A stretch of DNA of 64,000 nt from Muscardinus avellanarius (taxonomy: Eukaryota > Chordata > Mammalia > Rodentia > Gliridae): the NCBI GenBank assembly GCA_963383645.1, contig OY726566.1:93246029-93310028 (forward strand), read 5' to 3'. Both the position numbers and the translations under genes were made by a program. The notes beneath the pieces were generated by a model, which saw nothing but the letters and a program-made list of their open reading frames with translations, ran no database searches and was not told where the DNA came from. Shown piece after piece: positions 22,681 through 34,844 of this stretch; the stretch's first letter is position 1; each line of letters starts with the position of its first letter.

Positions 22681-25117
22681 TCTAGTTTCTTTTGATATCT
22701 TTTCCCCTTCACTGTAAGTAACTGAGAAGTACTTGTTAAAGGCTAGAACGTGGAATTAGAAATGCAATTTTAGAAATTAATTTTTACACTTTTGATCCTA
22801 AATTACTCTTTGTAACTTAGACTAATATGTTGCTTTTTGTAATGTTTTGTCAGAAACTGAGATACTTTTTCCTTTTCTTTTTATTATTGCTATGGTGCAA
22901 GCTGGGTTAAATAAAGTAACTAATGTCTCGTTGTTCTTTCATGAATCATGGAAACTACTCCCAAGATTATAAACCCTTTCTAACAGAAGAAATCCTGCTT
23001 TAAAAACTTTTTTATTCTCTTACTCCTTTTGCTGTATTTTTTTCATTTTTATTTTGAAAGTGTTTACTGGCCTCTATTTCTTGATATGGAATATATTTGT
23101 GTGTGTGGGGGTACTTTGAGAGAGAATTTAATTTGAATATTTACATTAAGCTTAAATGTCAAAAGTTGAAATAATTCTTTCATATTTCTTTTCCCAATAC
23201 TTTTATATTTGAGAAATGCATATTTGAGTTGTTTCAAATATGTCATCCTGATGTGTGCATTGATATTTGGTAGAATATTATTCTGAGAGTTCACAGGTAT
23301 GCGGTATTTTTATACAGGTACATGTTTGTTCTTAATGAGCTAAAGCTTATATAGACATTTTGAAAGATGTTGGTGATTAGACAGCCTAGCAAATAACATT
23401 GTGGATCATACATTATTCATGCATGGGAGAAAATGTGGCCACCTTGTTGCATTTTTATGAAACACTACAGTTATTTTCCTATTCTTAGAATTATGAAAAA
23501 TATCACTACATTTTCAGACTGTCTGAACTACGAGGCCTATGAAGCAGTGAGGTGGTGGTATATTTAGATTCCAAACACACTTCCATATCTGTTTCTTAAT
23601 TCATATTATAAATGTTAAATGCCTTTAATCTTCAAACTGACTTTTGGAGATTATGGGTTTTTTTTTATTATTCTAGCTCTTTTAATTTTTTTTTTACTTT
23701 CAATTTACAAATGCGGCATCTGATATAGCCCTAAACATTGATTGTGACTAACATATTAGTGAAATGGAAAACCAATCAAGGGTTTAACACACTTTTGTAT
23801 GTACATTTCAGCAAACTCAAAGGAAGTAAGACATGTTAGTCTAGCTAGCAGCAAACTGCAGATCACTCCTGCAGAATGCTAAGAAAACTAGGAATGTTAC
23901 TGAAGAATAGAAGATTTTATATCTGTGTCTAAATACATAATCCCTGCACCTCATTTAAAAGAGGTAAAAAAGCTTTGTTCTTTGTTTCTTCATAAGTCTG
24001 GATTAAAACTAATTGAACATTAAAGAGATGTGGCTCTCTCCAATGAGATTTTTGCTGAGTAATGAGGATTTTCTTATGAATAAGCAACAGAAAGAGAAAA
24101 GCTTTTGTTCAAAGATGCTTACCCATGAGCTGACCTCGAGTTGGAGGTGACTGGATGCTGAACTGTCAGGTCTACATTCCTTAATCTATGACTGTGTCTA
24201 CATAATGCACTGTTTAACTTCAGAGCTCCAGACACATTTCTTTCAGTCTTGTTCATTTGGGGTATTTTTTATACTTCAAATTAATGCTGGTGATAATCCA
24301 GAATCAAGAAGTTATAGGTGGCTTCTACATTATTTTTGCATTGAGTTTGTTCCTCCTAGCATAGAGGCAAAAGGAAAACTCACATCATGGCTGCATCTGG
24401 AGTAGTTATTAGAGGAACTCCATCTCTTCCCCACCATATAATTTTATTATTTGCCATTCTCTCCATTCTTTGCTCCTATTTTTAAAATTTTTCTCCTGTA
24501 CCTGTAACTAGCAAATATTAATCTAACTCTTTCAGTGACTCTGACGACAAAAAACAAAACAAAAGAACACAAAAAACCGACATTTCTACTGCTTTGGAAG
24601 CTGAAACACCATGATAGGTGAAAATTGTACTTCAAATACATCTAAAATTATTATGATGTTGATGCTGTGATTTTTAACCTAGATGTAAACTGGCATTTTG
24701 ATGCAAGTTTTCTTAACTTTAACAATTAAATTTTATCATTAGGAATTAAAATTTGAAAGCTTACCTGTAAAAGATGCTAGAAAATATTATGTTCAGAATA
24801 AAACATTTACAGTTTGTGTGCTTCTTTTTATGCATTCTGAACATGAACATGTATTTGTCTTTTGGACTGCAAGAGGCAAAATATGCTTATTCAATATTCA
24901 GTGAAATATGTTTATGTTCGGTCACAGGCTCATTTATATCTGATTTTGAAATCTAAATTGATAATATAATTTGGTATAAAAATAACATAGGCATGCCTAG
25001 AGGGAAAATACAGCCTTTCCATATAATAACATATTCTTTTGTATATTGGCTATGCATTATTTTTCAGTATACATTGGAAAATTATTTTACCATTCTCCTT
25101 TCCTCTCAGATCTCTCT
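22681..25117. other. AT-rich unique sequence, no gene seen
   Basis: Frames at 23064-23294, 24205-24405 and 24774-24956 are short and motif-free. No recognised interspersed repeat. Confidence 0.5.
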
Positions 25118-25143
25118 AACACACGTACACATGCGCAAACGCA

Positions 25144-25178
<35 letters not shown>
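25118..25178. repeat. Alternating CA/CG tract, Z-DNA prone
   Basis: Two alternating purine-pyrimidine blocks separated by AAA. The second (25139-25178) is 40 bp without a break and contains a GTGCGCGCGCGC core. Confidence 0.9.
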
Positions 25179-25334
25179 CTATTCATTTTGTTTTCTTGTT
25201 TGTGCTTTTCTGACTTCATTATTGTGATTTCTGTAGACTACTAGCGTTCTTTCTCAATCATTTTCAGTTTTTTAACTTTCATTCATTGCTGGAACATTTG
25301 ATCATTAGTATTGCCTACTCTTAAACATCTACAT

Positions 25335-25560
25335 TACAGTGTTTTCTATTGCTCTAAGAAAATACCTGAGAATGGGTAAGATATAAAGAAAAGAGACTTT
25401 CAAACATTGTTATTTAATAAAGGAAAATGGAAAAAAAATGGGAAACAAGATGCATGAAAGCAGCCAGTTATAAAGGACAATAGAGGTGAAAGCACCATAA
25501 AAGATGATTTAGTTTTTACTAAACATCAATTTCAGTTTTGGGGAAGGACATTTCTAAGTA
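25335..25560 (-). mobile_element. ERVL-MaLR LTR fragment, reverse strand
   Basis: TTGCTCTAAGAAAATACCTG, AGAATGGGTAAGATATAAAG and AAAGAGACTTTC follow the antisense MaLR LTR end. The right part is diverged and its boundary uncertain. Confidence 0.55.
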
Positions 25561-26501
25561 GTTTTGAACTTGGGAAGGCTGTCTATCCTGTCTTTGGTTT
25601 GTACTTAAAATGGTTACCGGAGTCTTTTTATGTCTTCAAGGACTTTACTGGTTGTGGAAGAATAAAAAATATTTGGCGTTTGCTATTTTTACACTAAATA
25701 AGCATTCTTTAAAGCCCATTCCTCATGTTAAATAAGTTCACAAGTATATGATGATGAGGGAAGAACAGAATGTTCACTAAAATCTCTCATTCTCTAGTGA
25801 AGAAATATGGAAGAATACTTTTACTCTGAATTTAGAATCTTTATATTTTTAACGCTAATTTTATATTTTATTGAGATGTGACATACCTCAGTATTTACAT
25901 ATATATTCATATGTTATGTGAGTTTTCACATGTTTATGTATGACCTTTTAGTGTCTGACTTCTTTTTTGCAACATATCTAAGTCATTGATGTTACTGGGA
26001 ATATTAGGAGTAGTTGTTTATTTTAATCAGTCTATAAGTATACTACTGAAACTTGCAATTATGAAACAAAATATCAATAATTATTTTGGAATATGATAAC
26101 TTTTAGGATGTTAAGTCTTAAAAAAACTGCAAGTAATTTGAGCGTCTTCAAAACTATTTAATTTTTTTTTTTAATTGCTATCAGGTTTGGTCAAGGAGTC
26201 TTTCAGACTAGTGAGTGGTATTAGAGGCTGGGACAGTGTCCAACAGGGCAATGAGCCAGGAGATGCAGAAGTCAAATTCTCTATATGATGAAAGTAGACA
26301 GTATCATACAGCTTGGGAGTAAAAGCTACAGGAGCCAAAATTAATCAAGTCTTTACTCCAAGACTTTTGGGTTTATGAATAAATCAATGAGAAAATAATT
26401 GGCAGCTAATAGCTAAGAGTTTAATTAAAGAAAAGGAATTTCTACACAAAGAAAAGTGCTATTGTTTCAGAATTTAGAATCATCTCTTTCAGAGATATTT
26501 G
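25561..26501. other. AT-rich unique sequence
   Basis: No gene seen. The stretch near 26180-26400 is more mixed in composition and could be a diverged LTR, unproven. Confidence 0.4.
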
Positions 26502-26795
26502 GCCAGAAGTTGTACATATACCTGTAATCTCAGTACTTGGGAGGCTGAGACAGGAGGATTGTAGGTTTACAGCCAGCTTCAGCTACTTGTAAGGCCTGCT
26601 GCAACTTAGTGAGACCCTGTTTAAAAATAAAAAAAAATAAAAAGTATGGCTGGGGGTGTAGCTCTGAGATAGAAAATCCCTGGGTTCACCTCAAAAAGTA
26701 AAAAATAAAAATAAAAAATAAATAAGATGGGCTTGGGATGTAGTTCAGAGGTAGAATGCCCCTGAGTTCAATCTCCAGTAATCCTCCCCTTGAAA
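26502..26795 (+). mobile_element. B1-ID SINE with a second ID-like unit
   Basis: A B1 head is followed by a tRNA-like part (GGCTGGGGGTGTAGCTCTGA), then an A/T-rich spacer and a second tRNA-like part (GGCTTGGGATGTAGTTCAGA..TTCAATCTCCAGTAAT) at about 26728-26780. Confidence 0.85.
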
Positions 26796-26797
26796 GA

Positions 26798-26842
26798 AGA
26801 TAAAGATAGAGATAGAGATGGAAATAGAGATAGAGAGATAAA
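26798..26842. repeat. (GATAGA)n simple repeat
   Basis: Imperfect GATA/GAGATA units following the double SINE. Confidence 0.85.
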
Positions 26843-27384
26843 TATCAATATATAAGCTAGTTTTTGGAAACAATTTAATCATTCTTTACTCTGTCCCTGT
26901 GTGCTTAGGGCACTGGCATCAGTGAAACCATTGATATCTTATTTGTATAATTTATTTTTGCTTTTGTCCTCTATTTTAAGTAGGGTGGGAAGATATTAAA
27001 ATGTAAGAGTAGACATAAGAATAGAAAAGAAAATTAAGAAAAAGTGGCCCAAATAAGGTTTGATTAAAGTGTATCAGTTGTTATAAATGCACCTAAGTAA
27101 ATTTATGCTTTATTCTCACTTTGAAGCTTTTTTTAAAAAAATTGAAATGAGGATTTCAGTAAAGAATAAAAGGAACCAACATCTTTCTCTGGAACATGGA
27201 GATCCCTGTGCTATTTAAGCCTTAACTTATTACATTTTTTTTACATATTTTTGATTGACATATTGCGTTTTCAAAACTCAACTTAGAAAAGTAATGAAAG
27301 TCAGCTCTAGTTGAAATAAAATGCATTTGGGAGGTGGTTCTTGAATTTGGACATATTTTTTAAGTTTTTTCCATTTATTCATTT
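26843..27384. other. Unique sequence, no gene seen
   Basis: No coding evidence. Confidence 0.5.
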
Positions 27385-27480
27385 CTTTTCCCCCCATCAA
27401 ATATTCACGGAGAACTTATTATGCATCAGACACTGTTCTTGTCTTTATGAAGTTTATGTTCCTAATTAGAACATTGTAGT
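27385..27480 (-). mobile_element. L2 3'-end fragment, reverse strand
   Basis: ACGGAGAACTTATTATGCAT, CAGACACTGTTCTTGTC and TATGAAGTTTATGTTCCTA follow the antisense L2 end. Confidence 0.6.
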
Positions 27481-27584
27481 AGTTTAATTATAACAGAAAA
27501 CTTATGGCAAGGAAATTTATCATTCCACAATTGTTGTAACTCCTCCATTTTCTTTAAGTTTGGAAATTGCTTGTTAGGAAGACA

Positions 27585-28170
27585 CATCTCACTTGGTGAG
27601 CTCTCTCTTTTTCAGAGGTAGTTCTATCCCTTTTCTTAACCCCACTTCCCGACATCTCATTTGGGATCCAGACCAAAAAATTCTTGGCATTTACCCAGAA
27701 CACTCTTGTTTCCCCACACACATCCACTGTCTTTTTAATTTTTTTTCCATTTCTACTCCATACATGTCTCAACTTCATCCCTCTCTTTGACACTGCTTTA
27801 CTCTCTCAGCTTCCTGACTGGTCTGCACTGTGTGAAACCTTACCTACTCCATCTTCTATACCTGTGCCACAAGAATCACGCTAACTTCTTATTTCCTATT
27901 CATTGGAGTCTGAATGCCTTGTTGTGGAATTGAAGACTGCATTCTGACTTTATGCGTAGTGCTCAGAAGCTCACTTGTCCGCTCTAGAAACACGAACCCT
28001 TTCTTCTTCTAGCTCTCTCATGTTATTTTCCATGTTTCTTTCTTTTTTTTTTTTTAACCAAAGATTATCCACAAATACCAATCTCTTGCCTTCCTTCATT
28101 GTCTGACAGACATCCTTCAAGAATCAGCCCATACATCACCTCTCTCTACCTTTTAGGTTTACTTCCACAC
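27585..28170 (+). mobile_element. L2 fragment, sense
   Basis: TTCCTGACTGGTCTGCACTG and CATCCTTCAAGAATCAGCCC sit in the order expected for L2. The overlapping frames here (27554-27884) are repeat-derived. Confidence 0.55.
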
Positions 28171-28994
28171 ACCCTCAAAATTTGTACTTAGAAATAAATG
28201 GGATTGTAATATGGGTTACTCATTGTCTTCTTTTTAAAAATTTTTGTACTTCAGCCACATTTTTATTATAGCCCTTAAGAGATTTTCTTGATATGGTTCC
28301 AGATGGACACAGTTCATGTTTTGAAAGGAATATATCTACCCCTATTGAAAATATTAAAACAATGATCTCCTTATCAGGAGAATATTGTAACATTGATAAT
28401 TACTAGTCCTATTTTAGATGAAGGTAGAAAAACAGGTATGAGTAAAGGAATTAGACAGCATTCAAAGTCAATATTTTTGCTTGAAAGGTAGGATTGGGAG
28501 AGAGTGGAACTTTTAGATAGTCTAAGCTAGATGAGATATTGATACTGGTAACTGAGCTTATAGGTTGACATTGCACGATTAGTGAAGCTTAATAAGATAT
28601 TGAATTGGGCAATGTTCGGATGGAGTGAATACAGAAAACCCTCAAGCTCAAATACAGAGATTCTGGCAAAGAAACAATGCAAAATACATGGATAAGAGGA
28701 TAGGATAAAAGAATAGCAAATCACAGGGGATGTTTAGACGGGATCTTTATTTATATAAGGTTATCCATGTAGAAAAGATTGAGTGTACATACCATCGTAC
28801 ATGTCTACAACATTAACCAGCTATTAATAATAGTTTGCTACATATATTTTTATTAACATAGAAGGTATTCATTCAATATATTGAGTAAAATGTTGGTCAC
28901 AACATAAAATGTATAGGATAACCAAATATTGTTTGAAACATAAATTTTTCATATATCTTTTTGTTGAGCACATTTCTACTTAGAAATAAATATG
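28171..28994. other. AT-rich unique sequence
   Basis: No gene or repeat recognised. Confidence 0.5.
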
Positions 28995-29201
28995 GAAGCC
29001 GGGCGTGGTGGTGCACGCTTGTAATCCCCGCGCTTGGGAGGCAGAGACAGGAGGATCGTGCACGTTCGAAGCCAGCCGCACGCTGGCTTAGGAGACCCTG
29101 TTTCCAAATAAAAATGTAAAAATAGGTCTGGAGTGTAGCCCGGAGGTAGAAGGGCTTCCAGGAACCACAATACCACCAAAAAAAAAAAAAAAAAAAAAAA
29201 A
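28995..29201 (+). mobile_element. Young B1-ID SINE, palindrome subtype
   Basis: GCCGGGCGTGGTGGTGCACG head, an AAGCCAGC/GCTGGCTT palindrome (29069-29089) in place of the usual B1 right part, then GTAGCCCGGAGGTAGAAGGG and a 23-bp A tail. I could not find a clear target duplication. Confidence 0.95.
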
Positions 29202-29424
29202 AGGAATCATGAACCTTATTTTCTTTGTATGTTATAATTTCTTGTATTTTAAATTTCTTGTATTTTATATTTTCATATATATTTTATATTTTCTGAATTC
29301 ATTACAATGTACACAAATTTATTTTATAAATATAAAAACATATCCAATGGGATAGACTAGCATATAAAGCCCTGATTCCCAGAATATAAAGAATTGTGAA
29401 CAATTATATAGCAATTTGTATAAT

Positions 29425-29615
29425 ATTTCCAAGTACATTGTCTTATGATCCACTTAACAACCCTAAGAATTAGTGTAAGGAGTCATACTGTTAGCCCTAA
29501 TTTTATGGCTGAGGCTGGAAAATTCGGTCCCTTGTATGTGGGTTGACAGGGTTGGAAGCAGAACATAAACCTGTGGATTTGATTCTAAGTGCAGTGTTTT
29601 CTTCAATGTGCTGGA
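29425..29615 (-). mobile_element. MIR fragment, reverse strand
   Basis: ATGATCCACTTAACAACCCT, TTATGGCTGAGGCTGGAAAA, TTGGAAGCAGAACATAAACC follow the antisense MIR order. Confidence 0.65.
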
Positions 29616-29815
29616 TTTGGGGTCAGGCATGAAGATGCCCAGTCTGAGGGACTTACTGGGATGGCCTTGAAAGCAACCTAGGACACCTCCACTTAGTGGC
29701 TCCTTTCATATCTAGACTCTCAAATTCTCTTCGTTTTGTAAGGAAAGGAGAAAGGTGAGATTGTAGAAGAACTAGCTCCTAAACTTCATTTTTTTCATGT
29801 TTTCTATATAAGGTC

Positions 29816-30030
29816 TGTAGTCTATATGGCTATATATGTAGTCTATATATGTGTGTGTGTATACATACATATATACATACATATATACATACATATACAC
29901 ATATATTCATACATATATACACATACATATATACATACATATATACATATATTCATACATATATATACATATATACATACATATACATATATACACATAC
30001 ATATACATGTAGTCTATATGTAGTCTTTAT
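29816..30030. repeat. AT-rich (TACATA)n tandem block with flanking motif
   Basis: Degenerate CATACATATATA units occupy about 29861-30007. The motif TGTAGTCTATATG or a close variant occurs at 29816, 29837, 30008 and 30019, bracketing the block. The long Tyr/His/Ile frames here are repeat products. Confidence 0.9.
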
Positions 30031-30329
30031 CTTAAACAATTTAAGGTTCCGCAAGCCACAGTGCTCAGTCACAACTCTGTTCCCCTGTGTGTTTTCTCTC
30101 TATTTGATTCCCCTTTTCTCTTTCTTCACCTGCTCAATTTCTCCCTGTCCATCAGCAACGTCTTTTGGGGACAACTCTGTGATATTCTTTTATTCCTCCT
30201 CTTCTCCCAGTGGTTCTTTTCCCTTTCCTCTGTGCCCTTGTAACGACTTTGCATAGAATTATTATTTATGCACGTGTTCTTACATATTTCATGTCATAAA
30301 GAAGATACTAGGGCAATCTTTTATTTTTA

Positions 30330-30405
30330 TTGGTTTCATATACCTAGAATTTTATTGACGCCAAGCATGCACTAGGTTCTCAATACATATTGGTGAGTGA
30401 ATCAG
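30330..30405 (+). mobile_element. L2 3'-end fragment, sense
   Basis: GCACTAGGTTCTCAATACAT followed by TTGGTGAGTGAATC resembles the sense L2 terminus. Confidence 0.5.
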
Positions 30406-32299
30406 TATTATGGATATTTTCATGAAGGCTAATACGATATAGATCTCACCGTCATAACCAAGACAACAAGAACAGACAACGGGTTATTAAATGACCACAC
30501 AGAGTCCCTAGTTTAGGTTTTAGGCTCCTGTGGGCCTTAGGGTCATTGCCTCCAATGACCTCTTTCCATGCAGATCTCCTTCTTGGGGTTGCTTCAAATA
30601 TGTTACGATGCACATTCCAAATATATTTGGGGGTAAAGATATTTAAAGAGGACTCATTCTTATTTAGGTGATTACAATGATGAGGACAAAACAGAGAGAC
30701 ACAGTGACTTTGTAGTCTTCAGTGCTTTATGTTTGCCAACAGGCTGCCAGGGCTTGATTTAAGATGATAGTCTGTAAGCTCCTTAGGCAGACTGTTAATT
30801 TCCCATGACAGCGCGTGAAGTGTCTCCTCCCCTCCCTGCCCTCCCCACACCCAACATCCTGTATCACAGGAGCCTCCTGTGTGAGACAGTGTTTAATGCT
30901 GCCTGTCAGAGAAGGTGCTACAGCAAGTCAGTCAGGGCGGAGTTTGCAAACACACTTCTGCCTTATGGAACCTCAAAAAGACTGTCACGTATCTCACTTC
31001 CCTATAGGGTCTCTTCTTTCTAGAAGAAAACCCATCACAGATGTAAATGTTACAGGAATTTTGGCTACAGCCTGTGGAGCTACGGGAAATGTTATGCATA
31101 GATAGTTTGGATTGGGGAAGAGGAAAAGAGCCTTGGCTGAGGCTTTTCAAATCTTCCCAGCTATTTGTGTGAATTTATAGTTTTTACGTTACTAACGACT
31201 AGATATTTTTTTCTTTGAAATATTAGTTCTATCTTAAGCTCTTGCTCTTTTTTTTTTTAAATTGCTTCCTCTGAAAAGCAAAGTTTAAATTTTCCCAAAT
31301 GACATCGGTATTTATAAAATATTATTTTAAAAAATATTTCTTCTCTGTCTTCTAGGCTTTTCCTACCAAGCCTCCTCTTAGGAATTATTCACATATGTAC
31401 TTACTTGAGGTTTAGGTGAAATATATGTATGTGAGCTGCGCAGGTTTCAGATACTGTTTTATTTTGTGGATAATGAACAACCACCAACAGGGAAACCAGT
31501 TGCACTTGAAAATATAATTAGTATTCCCAGCCCAGAAGAAGTTTGCATTTGGTTGTGACAAAGCCAGTTGGATGGTGTGCCCTCTGCAGAGAGGGGACTG
31601 GGAAGATGGATGCATTTCTAATGCAATCAGGAAACCCCTCTATAATTTAAATATATTAGCATATTCTAAGAAACCCTGGTATGCGAATGTCCCTGAGATA
31701 GTTGAAAGTCTCTCCCAAACAAACATGACTGGATTGCTTGAGGGAACACATTAAGACAGCAAGTTTGGTCCTTAATGGATCAACTTTGTCTTTACTCATT
31801 ACCAGAGCAAACTCCAGAAAACTATCACCTAGGCCATAAGGAATCAGATTATTGATGTAGCCCTAGTGATTTTGCTTTCATTGTTCACATCTAATTTGCC
31901 ACCAAGTGTTTGACAATTCTACAAACACAGAATTTCTCCAACATTACTATTATATCATGCTTGTACCTAGAAATAATAATGAGCATAAATTTTGAAGCCT
32001 TGTGGATTATATAGAAGAAAAGGAATCATCACTTGAATTTTGTGTTATAAACAAATAAGTAATAGCTTTCAAACATTGTGAATTCTAGAAATTCTAGGGA
32101 AATATGACATGAAATTAATTATCTAATTTGATGTGGAATTAATTATCTCTGTGCACATCCTGCGTTTCACTATTTTTGTGTGGTAGTTGTGGGGGCCAAA
32201 CCCAGCGCTGCATGCATGCCACTTTTGCAATCTTCTTACGTATTGTTCTCCTAGGTCTCCATCAACTCAGATAAATAATAAGGATAGCTCAAGTTGTTG
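30406..32299. other. Unique sequence, no supported gene
   Basis: Frames at 30805-31105 lack motifs. A good acceptor (TTCTTCTCTGTCTTCTAG) ends at 31355, but no adequate donor follows. A short ID-like remnant may lie at 32180-32215. Confidence 0.45.
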
Positions 32300-32495
32300 A
32301 GCCCTAGTGATGTGTGCAGGTGTATTACAGACACTTTTCATGTATTATCAAATTTTGTAGCTACAAAATTAAGCTCTAAGACTTAGAGAGCCCAGTTAGC
32401 CTTACCAACATTACAGTAGCTTAAATGGAGGATCCAGGAGTCAGACCTACACAGAGAGACCCCGAATCCTAGCTCTTACCTCCCATGCTATATTG
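32300..32495 (-). mobile_element. MIR fragment, reverse strand
   Basis: TTCATGTATTATCAAATTTT through AGGAGTCAGACC to CCATGCTATATTGC is the antisense MIR layout. Confidence 0.65.
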
Positions 32496-33449
32496 CATTT
32501 GTGTGTCTCCGCTCAAAACCCTTCAAATATGAGTTTTATCAGGTTCTAAGACTCTTCCATGATGGCTCTGATTGGTCTATTAAACTCTGAACTATCATTT
32601 CAATTAAAAGCTTTGGAAATAATCTGTAATCATAACTCTTCTATTAGGCCAAAATACATTAAAAAAGATATCATATGACCACCTCTTAGTGTCAGAAACA
32701 TTATAAGCCAGGTCAAAGTCAGATCCACAGAGCATTTTCTTATGGTAGTCTAGTTTAATCATATGCCTGCCTTTTCCTTAATTTTGCTTCCAAAAGATAA
32801 GTCTAAAAATAGTTGAGCCAATTTAGAAGAAAATGCCATGGAGTTAATTGGTTAACTTGGAGGTAATTATTTGTATAATTTAAATACTTTCATCATAAAA
32901 TTTACCAAATTTTCAGCCTATTTACATTAGAATTTACATTATATAGATTAATTTATTATATCTTTATTAATTTTCTACACAGAACAGGGATGTTTCCATG
33001 GTGTTAGAATAGAACCTATGATTTCTCTATTACCATTGGTTCTTGGTATGAAGTGGAATGAAAACTTTCAAGAATCCTATATTCTGCCCTTAGGACTGAC
33101 TTCTTTATAAACACTCTCTACTGGCATTATCTTCTGGAGAGCTTGAATTTCTCTGTATTTTGTAGCATTACCTTATCTCTCAAATGGCATTTGCTTTGTA
33201 GATCCTTTTTTTCTTCTGTGAAGTATGCCAATATTTTAAATATTTTAGTCCTCATTGTACCAGTATTAGGGATGGCCTAGGAAGATTTGAGAAAGCTCTG
33301 ATTATTAATAAATATATTTCAAAAATAATTGGGTAAAAATGGCAGACCTGGGGAAAGACTTGGTTTTTGTTTTGGTCAGGAAGCAAACAGCTATTGAAAC
33401 TTAAATTGACATGGCTAAAAGTAATTAGCAAGTCCATAGGAGAGGGGAG
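32496..33449. other. AT-rich unique sequence
   Basis: No gene seen. Confidence 0.5.
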
Positions 33450-33893
33450 CTAGGACTTCCTCTTTCTAAAGACAGATCTACATAATAATTGGATAATCTA
33501 GCAAGGATGGGAGGAGGGGGTCACCTTCCTGAAAGGAGACACCTTGGCTGGAAAGTAAGGAGGAACCTTACAGGGACTTTTACTATGTCAGAATTACATG
33601 AAACAAGATGGAGGTCATGTGTATAAAAAGTCTGTTCCGTGTTTTGTACTTTAGTGATTTTGTTTGAAGCACCCCTTGTGTTATCCCTGGGTAACATGAG
33701 GCTGTGACTATCTTCTGTATTTCTATCTTTTTAATAAACTTCTTTAAATCTTCAGCAAGAGTCCAAGCTATTGCATATCTATCCTTAGCTCAGGACAAGA
33801 ACCCGTGCTTTTTATTCTTTTTGTGGTTTTTGGGGGGAGTTATTCCCAGGGGTCTAACAAAGGTCCCTGGGGACAGTTTCCCAAACCGTAACA
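33450..33893 (+). mobile_element. Candidate solo LTR of an endogenous retrovirus
   Basis: A TATA-like GTATAAAAAG at about 33621, an AATAAA at 33733 and a CCCAAACCGTAACA end at 33893 give the U3-R-U5 order of an LTR. No coding region adjoins it. The left boundary is a guess and I saw no convincing target duplication. The family is unknown. Confidence 0.5.
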
Positions 33894-34361
33894 TTTTCTC
33901 TCAAACCATAACACTCATGACACACTTGTTTCCCCATGTATTGCATACTTCTTATTCCTGAATTTATAGTGGAATAATATAGCCGGAGCCATAAAAGGGG
34001 AGGAAGCCAACTCTGACTTGCCAGGACCGTTCTTTAGTGCCATCTGCCAAAACTAGTCTTTGAGGAAGAATGGACACATCTGGATTGGCAGTTTCATTGA
34101 GAAACATCATTGTTTTTTGTAATTCATTTACTTACTCATTTTGCATTTGTGCTTTTCTAAAATGAATGTGAGACAGCTGAGCAACTATTTGTTTGAGGAA
34201 GAGTTAAAAATTGAAATTGTGTGAAAGAATACCAGCCACGATTTATAAAAAGAAAAACAAGGAATCTACTTAATTTTTCTTACTTTTTCCTCATGATCTA
34301 TCAGGGAGATGGAAAATGAAAGGAGCAATTGCTCTCTATGGTGGATTGCAGTAAGGCTTGG
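33894..34361. other. Unique sequence, no gene seen
   Basis: No coding evidence; a 70-codon frame at 34309-34521 runs into the LTR to its right. Confidence 0.5.
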
Positions 34362-34542
34362 ATACCCTGTAATGATTTGGATTTGGGAGTGTTCCACAGC
34401 CCTCACAGAAACAGGGTGGCAATGCCAGAAGCTTTGTTGTAACCCCAGAATTGTAATGGATTTATCTGGATGGTGGTCTGAGCCAGTAGTGGCTGGAAAA
34501 GGTGGGTCCCTGTGGCTGTAAACTCAGGGATTCTATATGGTC

Positions 34543-34609
<67 letters not shown>

Positions 34610-34758
34610 CCACTTCCTACTACCATGCTGTGAGATTCATTGTCCCCAGCCTCACATGAACTAAACCCCCCAATCCTGCTCTAATTCCTAATAAATCTTC
34701 TTTTCTCTACATTGTTTAGTCACATCTTTTAGATGATGGCTGTGAAAACACTAATACG
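34362..34758 (+). mobile_element. ERVL-MaLR solo LTR with expanded CT tract
   Basis: It opens TGTAATGATTTGGATTTGGG and closes GCTGTGAAAACACTAATAC, the MaLR/ORR1-type LTR ends, with AATAAA at about 34690. The CT-rich part normally found in such LTRs has grown to a 60-bp pure CT run. No internal retroviral sequence adjoins it. Confidence 0.75.
34546..34605. repeat. (CT)n microsatellite
   Basis: About 30 CT units inside the MaLR LTR. Confidence 0.97.
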
Positions 34759-34844
34759 TACCCTTTTTGGTAGAGGCCTGTTTCTCAGTTTATTTCTCAT
34801 AAAGGAAGAAATCATTCAGATTTTTTAAATATAGTTGGGTGTTT

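Noticed and set aside
29816..30030. CRISPR-like array
   Set aside because: The repeats are AT-rich and contiguous, without unique spacers, and the DNA is mammalian.
29849..30256. 135-codon frame rich in Tyr, Ile and His
   Set aside because: Product of the AT-rich tandem block.
31356..31415. Possible exon in phase with the 12906-13002 exon
   Set aside because: The acceptor is good, but the only in-frame donor (TAG/GTGAAA) is weak and the peptide is simple hydrophobic sequence.
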